Assembly: GCA_030837825.1 (NCBI GenBank)
Contig: JAUQYB010000033.1
Coordinates: 1-64,000, forward strand
From: Albidovulum sp.
GTDB taxonomy: Bacteria > Pseudomonadota > Alphaproteobacteria > Rhodobacterales > Rhodobacteraceae
DNA length: 64,000 nucleotides
Direction: 5' to 3'
Within the stretch, counting starts at the first letter, position 1. Each line of letters begins with the position of its first letter. The position numbers and the translations under genes are program-made. The notes beneath the pieces were generated by a model. It was given only the letters and a program-made list of their open reading frames with translations, ran no database searches and was not told the origin of the DNA. This document shows, piece by piece, positions 1 through 8,338 of the stretch.

Positions 1-1353
1 GGCAACGCCGTAGAAGCGCACGAAACAGGCCGCCGCGAGCGCCGCCGCGAGCGCCAGAAGCCCGCCCGCCGCCGGCACCAGGAATTGCAGCGCCGGCTGG
101 CGCAGCTCGGGGCTTTGCAGGACCGCCTGGAACACCAGCCATTCCGACACGAAACCGTTCAGGGGCGGCAGCGCCGAAATCGCCGTCACGCCGACAAGCG
201 CCAGGAAGGCCGTCACCGGCATGAGGTGGATGAGCCCGCCGAGCGCGTCGAGGTCGCGCCGCCCGGTGGCCGACAGCACCGCACCCGCAGCCATGAACAA
301 GAGGCTCTTGAACAGCATGTGGTTGACGGCATGGGCGAACGCAGCCGTCAGCGCCAGCGCCGCGAGCGCGCCAAGTCCGTTGGCGCGAAAGGCGAGCGCC
401 AGCCCCAGAGCGGCGAAGATCACGCCGACGTTCTCGATCGTCGAATAGGCGAGCACCCGCTTGGCGTCGCCATCGACAACGGCGAAGAGGATGCCCATCA
501 CCGCGGTCGAGGCGCCGACCAGGATCACCGCCGGGCTTGCCCACCACTCCAGCGGCCCGAGCAGGTCGAAGGCGACCCGGACGAAGCCGTAGATTGCGAC
601 CTTGGTCATCACCCCGCTCATCAGCGCCGAGACGTGGCTCGGCGCCGCCGGATGCGCGACCGGCAACCAGACGTGCAGCGGCACGAGCCCGGCCTTCGAT
701 CCCGCCCCGATCAGGACCAGCGCCAGCACGACGCCCGTCGCGGCGGGCGCGCGGGCGGCCCCGCGGATCGCGTCAAAGCCATAGTCGCCTTGCGGCCCGG
801 CCAGCACTCCGAAGGCCAGAAGCAACATCATCGTGCCGAAGCCGGCCATCACCAGATAGAGGAAACCGGCCTCCCGAGCGGCCGCGGCGCGGTGATGGGC
901 CAGGACCAGCGCCCAGGACAGAAGCGACATCACCTCCCACGACAGCAGAAAGGTGAAGGCGTCATCGGCAAGGACCACCAGTGCCATCGCGGCGAGAAAG
1001 CCGGGGAAGAACGGCAGCACGCGCTGCGGCTCGGCTTCGTGCCGCCCGTAGCCGATGCCGTAGACGCCCGCCGCCGCGCCGCCGGTCCCGAGCAGGGCGA
1101 GGAAAAGCGCCGACAGCGCGTCGAGCCGCAGATTGGCGCCGATCCACGGCAGGCCGATCGGCAGGCTCAGGACCGCGGCCTCGGCACGGGTTGCCAGAAC
1201 CAGACCGCCGAGCAGGGCCAGGACGGCGCAGAGCGCGGCGCTCAGGGCGTAGACAAGGCCCGATATGCCGGGATAGCGCCCGAGCGCGACCGCGACACCG
1301 GACAGCCCGAGAAGGCCCGCAACGGCCGCGGCGGCGAGATCAATCGCGGCCAT
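1..1353 (-). CDS. hyfB: HyfB-like proton-translocating membrane subunit (partial, C-terminus outside window)
   Basis: The minus-strand frame opens with ATG at 1353 and stays open to the window edge, giving 451 N-terminal residues. It is very hydrophobic, with successive membrane helices. It carries the proton-antiporter signature around residues 220-250 (GSKAGLVPLHVWLP, then HPAAPSHVSALMSG) shared by NuoL/MrpA/HyfB proteins. In that family these Lys/His residues line the proton path of a membrane arm coupled to hydrogenase-4 or Complex-I-like enzymes. HyfB proteins are about 670 residues, so roughly two thirds is present. The start overlaps the end of the upstream XRE regulator gene by 14 bp, so translation is probably coupled. 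HyfB is preferred over NuoL/MnhD because of the overall sequence; the rest of the operon is outside the window. Confidence 0.8.
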   Translation of the reverse strand, partial: MAAIDLAAAAVAGLLGLSGVAVALGRYPGISGLVYALSAALCAVLALLGGLVLATRAEAAVLSLPIGLPWIGANLRLDALSALFLALLGTGGAAAGVYGIGYGRHEAEPQRVLPFFPGFLAAMALVVLADDAFTFLLSWEVMSLLSWALVLAHHRAAAAREAGFLYLVMAGFGTMMLLLAFGVLAGPQGDYGFDAIRGAARAPAATGVVLALVLIGAGSKAGLVPLHVWLPVAHPAAPSHVSALMSGVMTKVAIYGFVRVAFDLLGPLEWWASPAVILVGASTAVMGILFAVVDGDAKRVLAYSTIENVGVIFAALGLALAFRANGLGALAALALTAAFAHAVNHMLFKSLLFMAAGAVLSATGRRDLDALGGLIHLMPVTAFLALVGVTAISALPPLNGFVSEWLVFQAVLQSPELRQPALQFLVPAAGGLLALAAALAAACFVRFYGVA

Positions 1354-1627
1354 CCGCACCCCCGCCGGCGGAAGCCGGCGCGGCTTCCTTCAGGCGCACG
1401 CCCCGCCCGCCCCGCGGGCTCCTGGCTCCCTCCCCGATCAGCTCGACGCCTGCGCGGTCGAAGGCCTCGATGACCCGCATGAGGCTTTCGACGACACCGC
1501 GGACATTCGCTTCGCTCGCCTCCATCCGCTGGATCGTCGGCACCGACACCCCCGCCATCCCCGCAAGGTCCTTCTGCCCGATCCCGAGAAGCGCTCGCGC
1601 GGCCTTCATCTGCGCACCGGTGATCAC
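1340..1627 (-). CDS. Small XRE-type helix-turn-helix regulator
   Basis: A 95-residue protein starting at GTG 1627, preceded by a strong purine-rich ribosome site (AAAGGGAGAG) seven bases upstream. Residues 1-60 form an XRE helix-turn-helix: MKAARALLGIGQKDLAGMAG, then a recognition helix with SVPTIQRMEA. The tail is short and basic with no ligand domain. A longer upstream frame exists, but only the part after the GTG has protein-like composition. It overlaps the hyfB-like gene by 14 bp, so it probably regulates that operon and/or the divergent molybdenum hydroxylase operon. An inverted repeat at 1650-1670 just upstream is a candidate own operator. Confidence 0.75.
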   Translation of the reverse strand: MITGAQMKAARALLGIGQKDLAGMAGVSVPTIQRMEASEANVRGVVESLMRVIEAFDRAGVELIGEGARSPRGGRGVRLKEAAPASAGGGADGRD

Positions 1628-1649
1628 CCGCGACTCTCCCTTTCGCCTC

Positions 1650-1670
1650 AGTATTGATGTATGAAATACT
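1650..1670. promoter_or_regulatory. Candidate XRE operator in divergent promoter region
   Basis: AGTATT and AATACT are perfect inverted half-sites separated by nine bases. They lie in an AT-rich island 23 bp upstream of the XRE start and ahead of the divergent operon that starts near 1883. Binding by the XRE protein is inferred. The rest of 1628-1882 holds no convincing gene. Confidence 0.4.
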
Positions 1671-1882
1671 ACTCTTGATGAAAAGAACAGGAAAAACATG
1701 ACCTCAGATATGCACGGCAGCGGTTGCCCCGGAAGCGCCCGACGCCGCCTGCCTTGGCACCCCGCGGCTGCGACGCAGGGACGCAGGTCGCTTTCGCGCG
1801 ACGCGCCGGTCGGAATTGGTTGGCGGCGGCGGGGATTGAGCCTTAGCCTGCCGGCCACCCTGGCGCAGGAAAGCGGGCCGGC

Positions 1883-2356
1883 TTGGATATCGACGTGAAC
1901 CTGAACGGAGTCGCGGCGCGGATTCCGGCCGATCCGGCCCAGCGCCTGTCCTCGGCGCTGCGCACCCACGGCCTGACCGGGCTGAAGGAGGGCTGCCTCG
2001 AGGGTGAATGCGGCGCCTGCACGGTGCTTCTGGATGGCGAACCCGTCTGTTCCTGCGTGATGCTGGCCGCCCAGGCCGGGGGCCGCCGGATCGAGACCGT
2101 CGAAGGGCTGGCGGGCGCGTCCGGGCCTTCGGATCTGCAGCGCGCCTTCGTCGACGAGGGTGCGGTGCAATGCGGCTATTGCACCCCCGGCATGATCATC
2201 GCCGCCGAGGGGCTGCTGCGCCGGACCCCCGCCCCGACGGAGGCCGAGATCCGCCGCGCCATCGCGGGCAACATCTGCCGCTGCACCGGATACGCCAACA
2301 TCGTCCGCGCCATCGCCCGCACCGCGAGCGAACGCGTCGCGGGAGAGCGGCCGTGA
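1883..2356 (+). CDS. [2Fe-2S] small subunit of a xanthine-dehydrogenase-family molybdenum hydroxylase
   Basis: 157 residues, the usual length for CoxS/XdhC-type small subunits. The N-terminal plant-type ferredoxin domain shows CLEGECGACTVLLDG (about residues 37-51). The C-terminal helical domain carries the second cluster, CGYCTPGM (about 97-104) and CRCTGY (about 133-138). The protein passes electrons from the molybdenum site to the FAD subunit. The start is uncertain: TTG at 1883 gives the full domain, and GTG at 1896 would trim it slightly. The stop overlaps the next gene's start in GTGA, the first link of a chain of overlapping genes. Confidence 0.9.
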   Translation: MDIDVNLNGVAARIPADPAQRLSSALRTHGLTGLKEGCLEGECGACTVLLDGEPVCSCVMLAAQAGGRRIETVEGLAGASGPSDLQRAFVDEGAVQCGYCTPGMIIAAEGLLRRTPAPTEAEIRRAIAGNICRCTGYANIVRAIARTASERVAGERP

Positions 2357-3165
2357 GCCTCGCCTTCGCCGCGCCTGAAACCCTGGGCGAGCTTGCGACG
2401 CTTCTCGGGCCGGGAACCGCGCCCTGGCTGATCGCCGGCGGAACCGACCGCCTGATCGCGCCGGCAGCCCTGCCCGAAAGCGGTCTGATCGTCGACCTCA
2501 CACGCCTCGAAGCGATCACCGGGATCGCGGAGGCGGCCGACCGGCTGAGCCTCGGCGCCGGGGTCACGGTGGCGCGGCTGACACGGGATCGCAGGGTGGC
2601 GCGGCTGGCCCCGGTTCTCGCCCAGGCGGCCGAGGTCTTCGGATCGGTCCAGATCCGCAACCGGGCAACGATCGGCGGCAATGTGGCGCATGGATCGCCC
2701 GCGGCCGATCTGGTTCCGGCGCTTCTGGCGGCCGGGGCAGACGTGCGGCTGTGGCGGCCGGGCGGGACGGAAAGCCTGCCGCTTGCGGCGATGCTGGTCC
2801 GCCGACCCGCACTCGGCCCGCAGGAGGTGATCCTGGGCTTCGACCTGCCGGTCGGGGACCCTGCCCCGCACGGCGCCTTCGTGAAGCTGGGGCCGCGGCA
2901 GGAACCCGCGATCTCGCGGCTGACCCTCGCCGCAGCGGGGCCCGCCGGGCGGATGCGGCTTTTCGCCGGGGCGATCGGTGCGGTGCCGCTCCGCCTCGGC
3001 GAGGCCGAGGCGATCCTCAACGCCGGCAGGGCGGGCTTTGCCGCGGCGGTCGCCGAGGGTGTGGCGGCGGCGAACCCGGGCCGGGCGTCGACCGCCTACA
3101 AAGCGCGGGCGGTGCGCGGGCTGGCCGAAGACCTGCTGGAACGGCTTGACGAGACACCGCGATGA
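2353..3165 (+). CDS. FAD-binding subunit of molybdenum hydroxylase (CoxM-like)
   Basis: 270 residues from GTG 2353, which overlaps the stop of the [2Fe-2S] subunit. The FAD-binding PCMH domain is visible as AGGTD (near residue 30) and IRNRATIGGNVAHGSPAADL (about 100-120). A C-terminal CO-dehydrogenase flavoprotein domain follows. The protein takes electrons from the iron-sulfur subunit and passes them to an acceptor. It is 4 bp overlapped with the molybdopterin subunit gene, so the three are expected to form one soluble heterotrimer. Confidence 0.92.
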   Translation: MSLAFAAPETLGELATLLGPGTAPWLIAGGTDRLIAPAALPESGLIVDLTRLEAITGIAEAADRLSLGAGVTVARLTRDRRVARLAPVLAQAAEVFGSVQIRNRATIGGNVAHGSPAADLVPALLAAGADVRLWRPGGTESLPLAAMLVRRPALGPQEVILGFDLPVGDPAPHGAFVKLGPRQEPAISRLTLAAAGPAGRMRLFAGAIGAVPLRLGEAEAILNAGRAGFAAAVAEGVAAANPGRASTAYKARAVRGLAEDLLERLDETPR

Positions 3166-5459
3166 CTGCCATCGGGATGCGCCATCCGATGCTGGACGGG
3201 TTGGCCAAGGCCACCGGACGGCAGCTTTACGCAGGCGATCTGGCGATCGCGGGGCTGGCCGAGGCGGTGCTTGTCACCTCGCCCCATCCTCATGCCCGCA
3301 TCCTGTCGGTCGAGGATGGCGCCGCGCTGGCCGACCCGGCCGTCGTCGGCGTCTTCTGGCACGCCAACATGCCGCCCCATCGCTACAACAGCTCGGTCTG
3401 GTTCGAAGGGCAGGAGGCCGACGCCGACGAGGCGATGTTCCCCGACACCGCCCGCCACATCGGCGACCGCGTCGCCGTGGTGGTGGCGACCGGCCGCGCC
3501 GCGGCGGAACGCGCGGCGGCCCGGCTCGTCGTGCGCTACGAACCGCTGTCCGCCTGCATGACCCCCGACGAGGCCGACCGCAGCCGCGGCCCGCTGTTCG
3601 ATGCTGCGGGCGTGCCCACCTTCCTGAACCCCGTGGACGAACGCCACTTCGCCCGTGGCGACGTGGAGGCGGGCTTTGCCACGGCGCCCCATGTCTCCGA
3701 GACCACCGTCGCGACCCCCAAGACCCACCACTGCGCGATCGAGCCCCATGTCGCCGTCGCCCTGCCCGAGCCGGACGGCCGCATCCGCGTGATGGCACCG
3801 TGCCAGAGCGTTCATGCCGTGCAGGTGGTCGTGGCGCGCGCCCTGGGGCTGAAGGCCGCCGATGTCCATGTCATCAAGACGCCCATCGGCGGCTCGTTCG
3901 GCGGCAAGGCCGAGCCGGTGCTGGAACCCATCGCCGCCGAACTGGCGCGGCGGCTCGGCCGGCCGGTGCGGCTGGCCTGCGACCGGCGGCAGACCTTTTC
4001 CAGCACGCGGATGCGGTCCTCGACGGTGACGCGCATCCGCACCGCGCTGGCCGCGGACGGGCGCATCCTTGCCCGCGACACCGAAACGCTGATCGACATC
4101 GGCGCCTATGTCACGGGGGGAAACTGGCTGCCCGGCTCGATGCTGCAACGCCATGTCCGGCTCTATGACATCCCGGCCGAACGGTATTACGGCCGTGCCG
4201 TCTACACCAACACGCCGCCCACCGGCGCGTTTCGCGGCTATGGCTCGCCCCAGATCAACGCGGCGGGTGAGATCAGCCTGGACATCGCGGCGGTGCGGGC
4301 GGGGCTCGACCCGGTGGCCGTGCGTCTGGTCAACGCGGTGCAACCGGGCGCCATCGAGCCCTACAGCGGGCTGAACGTCGGCAATGCGCGGCTGCACGAC
4401 TGCCTGGTGACGGGGGCGGAAACCTTCGGCTGGCAGGCCCGGCGCGTGGCGCCGCGCGGGGACGGGCGCTGGCGGCGCGGGGTGGGGATGGCGGCGGCGG
4501 CGCATGTCAACGGCTGCTTTCCGGGATCGGACGAATCCACCACGATGACGATGCGGCTTCTGCCCGAGGGCCGGATCGAGATGGTCTCGGCCCTGCACGA
4601 CCTTGGCTGCGGGTCGAACACGACGCTGGCGCAGATCGCCGCCGAGGTGCTGGGCCTTGCCCCCGCCGACCTCTGCATCGTCGAGGCCGACACCGACCTC
4701 TGCGGCTATGACCTCGGCACGCGGGCGAGCCGGATAACCTATGTCCAGGGCGAGGCGACGCGCAAGACCGCGCTGGCGCTGGACCGGGCGGTGCGCGAAG
4801 CCGGGGCGCGGGTGCTGAACACCGCGCCCGAGGATCTGATGCTGGCGGGCGGGCGGCTGGCCCGGCGCGACGGCGGCGAGGCGCTGGACCTGCCGACGCT
4901 GGCCCGCCACCTGACGCGTGCGGGGCTTGCCCTGCCCGCCGCGACCGAGACCCATGCCGCCACTGCCAACCCCTCATCCCATGCCGCCCATTTCGCCGAG
5001 GTGCGCGTCGACACCCTCACCGGGCTGATCCGGGTGACGGATTATCTGGCCGTGCACGACATCGGCCGGGCGATCAACCCGATGCTGGTGGAGGGCCAGA
5101 TCCACGGCGGCATCCAGATCGGCATCGGCATGGCGCTTTGCGAGGATGTGGCGAACGATCCCGAAACCGGCCGCATGGGCGGGGATTCCTTCGCCCGCTA
5201 CATCCTGGCCAACAGCCTTGACATGCCGCCCATCGGCGTCCGCCTCGTCGAGGCGGGCGAGCCGACGGGGCCGTTCGGCGCCAAGGCGGTGGGCGAGATC
5301 GCCACGATCCCGGTTGCCGCGGCGGTGGTGAACGCGGTGAACCACGCGCTCGGAACCGAGCTTTCGCGCCTGCCGCTCGTCCCTGCCCGGGTGCTCGACG
5401 CGCTGGAGCCGGCGGGCGTGTCGGAGGCCGGCCCAGGGGCACCCCGCGGGGCGACGTGA
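3162..5459 (+). CDS. Molybdopterin-binding catalytic subunit (xanthine dehydrogenase / aldehyde oxidase family)
   Basis: 765 residues, full length for CoxL/XdhB-type large subunits. Cofactor-binding motifs are GGSFGGK, TGAFRGYGSPQ and GPFGAKAVGE, the last carrying the Glu-containing loop expected at the Mo site. The Arg in GAFRGYG and the lack of the AYxCSFR loop argue against a true carbon monoxide dehydrogenase. It probably hydroxylates an aldehyde or heterocycle. The P450 and AlkB genes follow directly, so the likely role is oxidising an alcohol/aldehyde product or hydroxylating the same carbon skeleton; the substrate is not evident. It overlaps the next gene in TGATG. Confidence 0.9.
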   Translation: MTAIGMRHPMLDGLAKATGRQLYAGDLAIAGLAEAVLVTSPHPHARILSVEDGAALADPAVVGVFWHANMPPHRYNSSVWFEGQEADADEAMFPDTARHIGDRVAVVVATGRAAAERAAARLVVRYEPLSACMTPDEADRSRGPLFDAAGVPTFLNPVDERHFARGDVEAGFATAPHVSETTVATPKTHHCAIEPHVAVALPEPDGRIRVMAPCQSVHAVQVVVARALGLKAADVHVIKTPIGGSFGGKAEPVLEPIAAELARRLGRPVRLACDRRQTFSSTRMRSSTVTRIRTALAADGRILARDTETLIDIGAYVTGGNWLPGSMLQRHVRLYDIPAERYYGRAVYTNTPPTGAFRGYGSPQINAAGEISLDIAAVRAGLDPVAVRLVNAVQPGAIEPYSGLNVGNARLHDCLVTGAETFGWQARRVAPRGDGRWRRGVGMAAAAHVNGCFPGSDESTTMTMRLLPEGRIEMVSALHDLGCGSNTTLAQIAAEVLGLAPADLCIVEADTDLCGYDLGTRASRITYVQGEATRKTALALDRAVREAGARVLNTAPEDLMLAGGRLARRDGGEALDLPTLARHLTRAGLALPAATETHAATANPSSHAAHFAEVRVDTLTGLIRVTDYLAVHDIGRAINPMLVEGQIHGGIQIGIGMALCEDVANDPETGRMGGDSFARYILANSLDMPPIGVRLVEAGEPTGPFGAKAVGEIATIPVAAAVVNAVNHALGTELSRLPLVPARVLDALEPAGVSEAGPGAPRGAT

Positions 5460-6943
5460 TGTCGGTCGGGGTCAAGCGCGGGCACAGCATGGCAACGCCC
5501 CCGGCACTCGGCGGGGGCAGCAAGCCCGCGGACGGCGAAGGTCAGCACTGCGGGCAGGCCCGCCAACCGCCGATGCCGACGCCGCGCAAGGGCCGGGTCG
5601 GGCTTCTCGCCTATCTCCGCCTGTTCCGGCGCGACATCCTGTCAGCCCAGCCCGCGCATCTCTATCGCGCCTGGATGGCCGAGTTTCGCACCCCCTTCTT
5701 CCGCAGCTATCTGGTGAACGATCCGCCTCTGGTGGACCGCATCCTCGGCGCCCCGGCGACGGAATTCCCGAAATCGGAACGGATCCGGGTCGGGTTGAAG
5801 CCGCTTCTGGGCGAGTCGGTCTTCATCTCGAACGGCGAGACCTGGGCGCGGCAACGGCGCATCATCGATCCCTCGTTCGAGGGCGGGCGGCTGAAGTCGG
5901 TCTTCCCGGCGATGTGGGATGCGGCGCAGGCGGCCGTGGCGCGGCTGGCCCCGCGCGCCGACGGGCGGCCGGTCGAGATCGAGGCCGAGACCAGCCATGT
6001 GGCGATGGACGTGATCTTCCGCACGCTCTTTTCCGTGCCGGTCGAGCATGAAACCGCCGCCGCCGCCTTCGCCGCCTTCCGCGCCCATCAGGAGGCGCAG
6101 CCGGTGGCGAACATCGCGGCCCTGCTGCCCTGGCCGAAATGGATGCCGCGCCTGCACGGCCGCCGCACCCGCGAGACCGCGAGGACGATCCGCCGCCTGA
6201 TCGGGCAACTGGTGGACGAACGCGCCGCCGCGATTGCCGCCGGCCGCGCGCCCGACGATCTGGCGACGCGGATCATGACCACGGTCGATCCGGTCAGCGG
6301 CAGCGGCCTCTCGGCGCAGGAGATGACCGACCAGGTGGCGATCTTCTTTCTTGCCGGGCACGAGACCAGCGCCGCCGCGCTAGGCTGGGCGCTCTATCTG
6401 CTGGCGCTATATCCCGACTGGCAGGATCGCGTCGCCGCCGAGGCCGAGGCCGAGATCGACCCGGGCAAGCTCTATTTTTCCACCCTCTCGCGGCTGAAGC
6501 TGTCGCGTGCGGTGTTCCGCGAGGCGATGCGGCTTTACCCGCCGGTGCCGATGTATGTGCGCGACGCCGCCCGGCCGCAGGAGTTCCGCGGCCGCCAGGT
6601 GCCCGCCGGCGCGCAGGTGATCCTGTCGCCCTGGCATCTGCACCGCCACGAAAGGCTGTGGACCAACCCGCACGGCTTCGATCCCGGCCGCTGGGAGACG
6701 CCGAACGGGCGCGAGTGCATGCGTGCGGCCTACATCCCGTTTTCCGCCGGCCCCCGCGTCTGCCCGGGATCGGCCTTCGCCATGGCCGAGGGGGTGCTGA
6801 TCCTGTCGCACCTCGTCCGAGCTTTCCGCTTCGAACCGGTCGAGGGGCGCAACCCGGTTCCCGTGGCGCATCTGACGGTGCGGGCAAGGGACGGCATCCA
6901 CCTGGCCCTGACCCCGCGCAACCCGACAGGAGAGGCGCGATGA
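5459..6943 (+). CDS. Cytochrome P450
   Basis: 494 residues from ATG 5459, overlapping the upstream stop. All P450 hallmarks are present: the oxygen-binding I-helix AGHETSA (about 300), the K-helix EAMRLYPP (about 358), and the haem loop FSAGPRVCPGSAFA (about 428-441) with the axial Cys. The first ~38 residues look unconserved, so a later ATG (5573, MPTPRKGRVG) could be the biological start. No ferredoxin or reductase gene accompanies it, so electrons must come from elsewhere. It is a soluble class I type with no membrane anchor. It follows the molybdenum hydroxylase genes and overlaps the AlkB gene by 4 bp. Confidence 0.93.
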   Translation: MSVGVKRGHSMATPPALGGGSKPADGEGQHCGQARQPPMPTPRKGRVGLLAYLRLFRRDILSAQPAHLYRAWMAEFRTPFFRSYLVNDPPLVDRILGAPATEFPKSERIRVGLKPLLGESVFISNGETWARQRRIIDPSFEGGRLKSVFPAMWDAAQAAVARLAPRADGRPVEIEAETSHVAMDVIFRTLFSVPVEHETAAAAFAAFRAHQEAQPVANIAALLPWPKWMPRLHGRRTRETARTIRRLIGQLVDERAAAIAAGRAPDDLATRIMTTVDPVSGSGLSAQEMTDQVAIFFLAGHETSAAALGWALYLLALYPDWQDRVAAEAEAEIDPGKLYFSTLSRLKLSRAVFREAMRLYPPVPMYVRDAARPQEFRGRQVPAGAQVILSPWHLHRHERLWTNPHGFDPGRWETPNGRECMRAAYIPFSAGPRVCPGSAFAMAEGVLILSHLVRAFRFEPVEGRNPVPVAHLTVRARDGIHLALTPRNPTGEAR

Positions 6944-8061
6944 CCGACAACGCGAAAACCCCTTCGGCCTGGCCCTACTGGCTGTCGATCACCTTCGTGC
7001 CGCTGGTCGCGCTGGCGCTGGCCAGGGGCGGCTGGTGGATCGCACTGGTGCCGGTCTATGGCTGGGTGCTGATGCCGGTTCTGGACATGCTCCTCGGCCG
7101 CAACCTGAAGAACCCCGATCCCGAAACGCCGGACGCCGATCTGTTCTGGTTCCGGCTTCTGACCTGGATCTGGTTCCCGATCGAATTCGTGCTGGTCTTC
7201 GGCAGCCTCTGGGTCATTTCCCCGGGCGGCTATACCACGGGCGAGACTCTCGCCCTGATGTTCGCCATCGGCGTCACCACCGGGACCATCGGCATCGTCT
7301 ATGCGCATGAGCTCTTCCACAAGCCGGGGCGGATCGAGCGGAACCTGGGCGATCTGCTCATGGCGATGGTGCTCTACGGCCATTTCCGCACCGAGCATCT
7401 GCTGGTGCATCATCCTTACGTCGGCACCGGGCGCGACACGGTGACGGCGCGCTACAACGAGGGCTTCCTGCGCTTCTTCCCGCGTGTGCTGTGGCAGGGG
7501 CCGCGTTCGGCCTGGTCGGCAGAGGCGGCGATGCTGGCGCGCCGGGGGCTTCCGGCCTGGCACTGGCGCAATCCGGTCTGGAAATACCTTGGCCTCGAGG
7601 CGGTCTTCCTTGCGCTTGCCCATGCCATCGGCGGCTGGACGGCGGTGGGGCTGTTCGCCTTCCAGGCCCTGGTCGCGGTCTGGCAGCTCGAGTTGACCAA
7701 CTATGTCGAGCACTACGGGCTGACCCGGAAATATCTGGGCGAGAACCGCTATGAACCCGTCCGCCCGCACCATTCCTGGGATTCGGCGCAGGCGGTTTCG
7801 GGGCTTCTGCTCATCAATCTCCAGCGCCACGCCGACCACCACCTGCACCCGCAACGGCGCTTCCCGCTTCTGCAGCTTCATGACGAGACGGCGGTGCCGC
7901 GCCTGCCGACGGGATACCCGCCGATGACGGCGCTGGCGATGGTCCCGCCTCTGTGGCGGCGGATGTTCAATCCCCGCGTCCGCGCCTGGCGCAAGCAGCA
8001 CTACCCCGAGATCACCGACTGGAGCGCCTACAAGACGCTCAGCCATCCGCTGCCGCGGTGA
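6940..8061 (+). CDS. alkB: AlkB-like membrane di-iron alkane/fatty-acid-type hydroxylase
   Basis: 373 residues with paired membrane helices and the histidine boxes of the alkane monooxygenase family: HELFH (about 124), EHLLVHH (about 151), NYVEHYGL (about 255) and LQRHADHH (about 297). These bind the di-iron centre on the cytoplasmic face. The enzyme normally takes electrons from rubredoxin, and no rubredoxin gene is present. The second box differs somewhat from textbook AlkB (EHxxGHH), so the substrate may not be an n-alkane. It is the last gene of the overlapping operon that begins at 1883. Confidence 0.88.
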   Translation: MTDNAKTPSAWPYWLSITFVPLVALALARGGWWIALVPVYGWVLMPVLDMLLGRNLKNPDPETPDADLFWFRLLTWIWFPIEFVLVFGSLWVISPGGYTTGETLALMFAIGVTTGTIGIVYAHELFHKPGRIERNLGDLLMAMVLYGHFRTEHLLVHHPYVGTGRDTVTARYNEGFLRFFPRVLWQGPRSAWSAEAAMLARRGLPAWHWRNPVWKYLGLEAVFLALAHAIGGWTAVGLFAFQALVAVWQLELTNYVEHYGLTRKYLGENRYEPVRPHHSWDSAQAVSGLLLINLQRHADHHLHPQRRFPLLQLHDETAVPRLPTGYPPMTALAMVPPLWRRMFNPRVRAWRKQHYPEITDWSAYKTLSHPLPR

Positions 8062-8338
8062 GGGCGCCAAGTCGGGCCGTCTGTAGCAAGCTGTCCCTTT
8101 TGGACAGGCCCGATTCTCACCGCCGCACCGAATTTCGAACAACGGTCCGGCCGGTCAAGCGCAATTGCACGCGTTCAGGACTGGCGGGCCGGCCACTGCA
8201 GCCGGAACGCCAGATGCAAGCACGAAATGCGCGCGAACCCGCAGCTTCGGGAGACTTCGCGCACGAGGGGCGATTGACTCGGCCGATTTTCTCAATATCA
8301 TTCGTATACAAATGACATTGCGTTGAAGGGAGGGGCCA
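8062..8338. other. Intergenic region with promoter of the regulated molybdenum hydroxylase operon
   Basis: No gene is visible. It contains TTGACT (8274-8279) and a TATCAT-like -10 (8296-8301), with the 16-bp palindromic operator overlapping the -10. Confidence 0.5.
8299..8314 (+). promoter_or_regulatory. Shared operator, site A
   Basis: CATTCGTATACAAATG, one of five copies of a near-palindrome in this window (others at 14199, 21109, 21463, 23715). It overlaps the predicted -10 of the operon starting at 8339, as expected for a repressor site. The linked MarR protein (21580-22041) is the best candidate binder; that assignment is inference. Confidence 0.7.

Noticed and set aside
85..1473. Long plus-strand open frame of 462 codons
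   Set aside because: Arg/Gln/His-rich composition typical of a GC-rich antisense shadow; the minus strand here encodes the hyfB-like membrane protein and the XRE regulator.
1698..1898. 66-codon frame between the XRE gene and the Mo-hydroxylase operon
   Set aside because: No ribosome site or domain; Arg/Ser-rich composition and overlap with the [2Fe-2S] gene start suggest chance.
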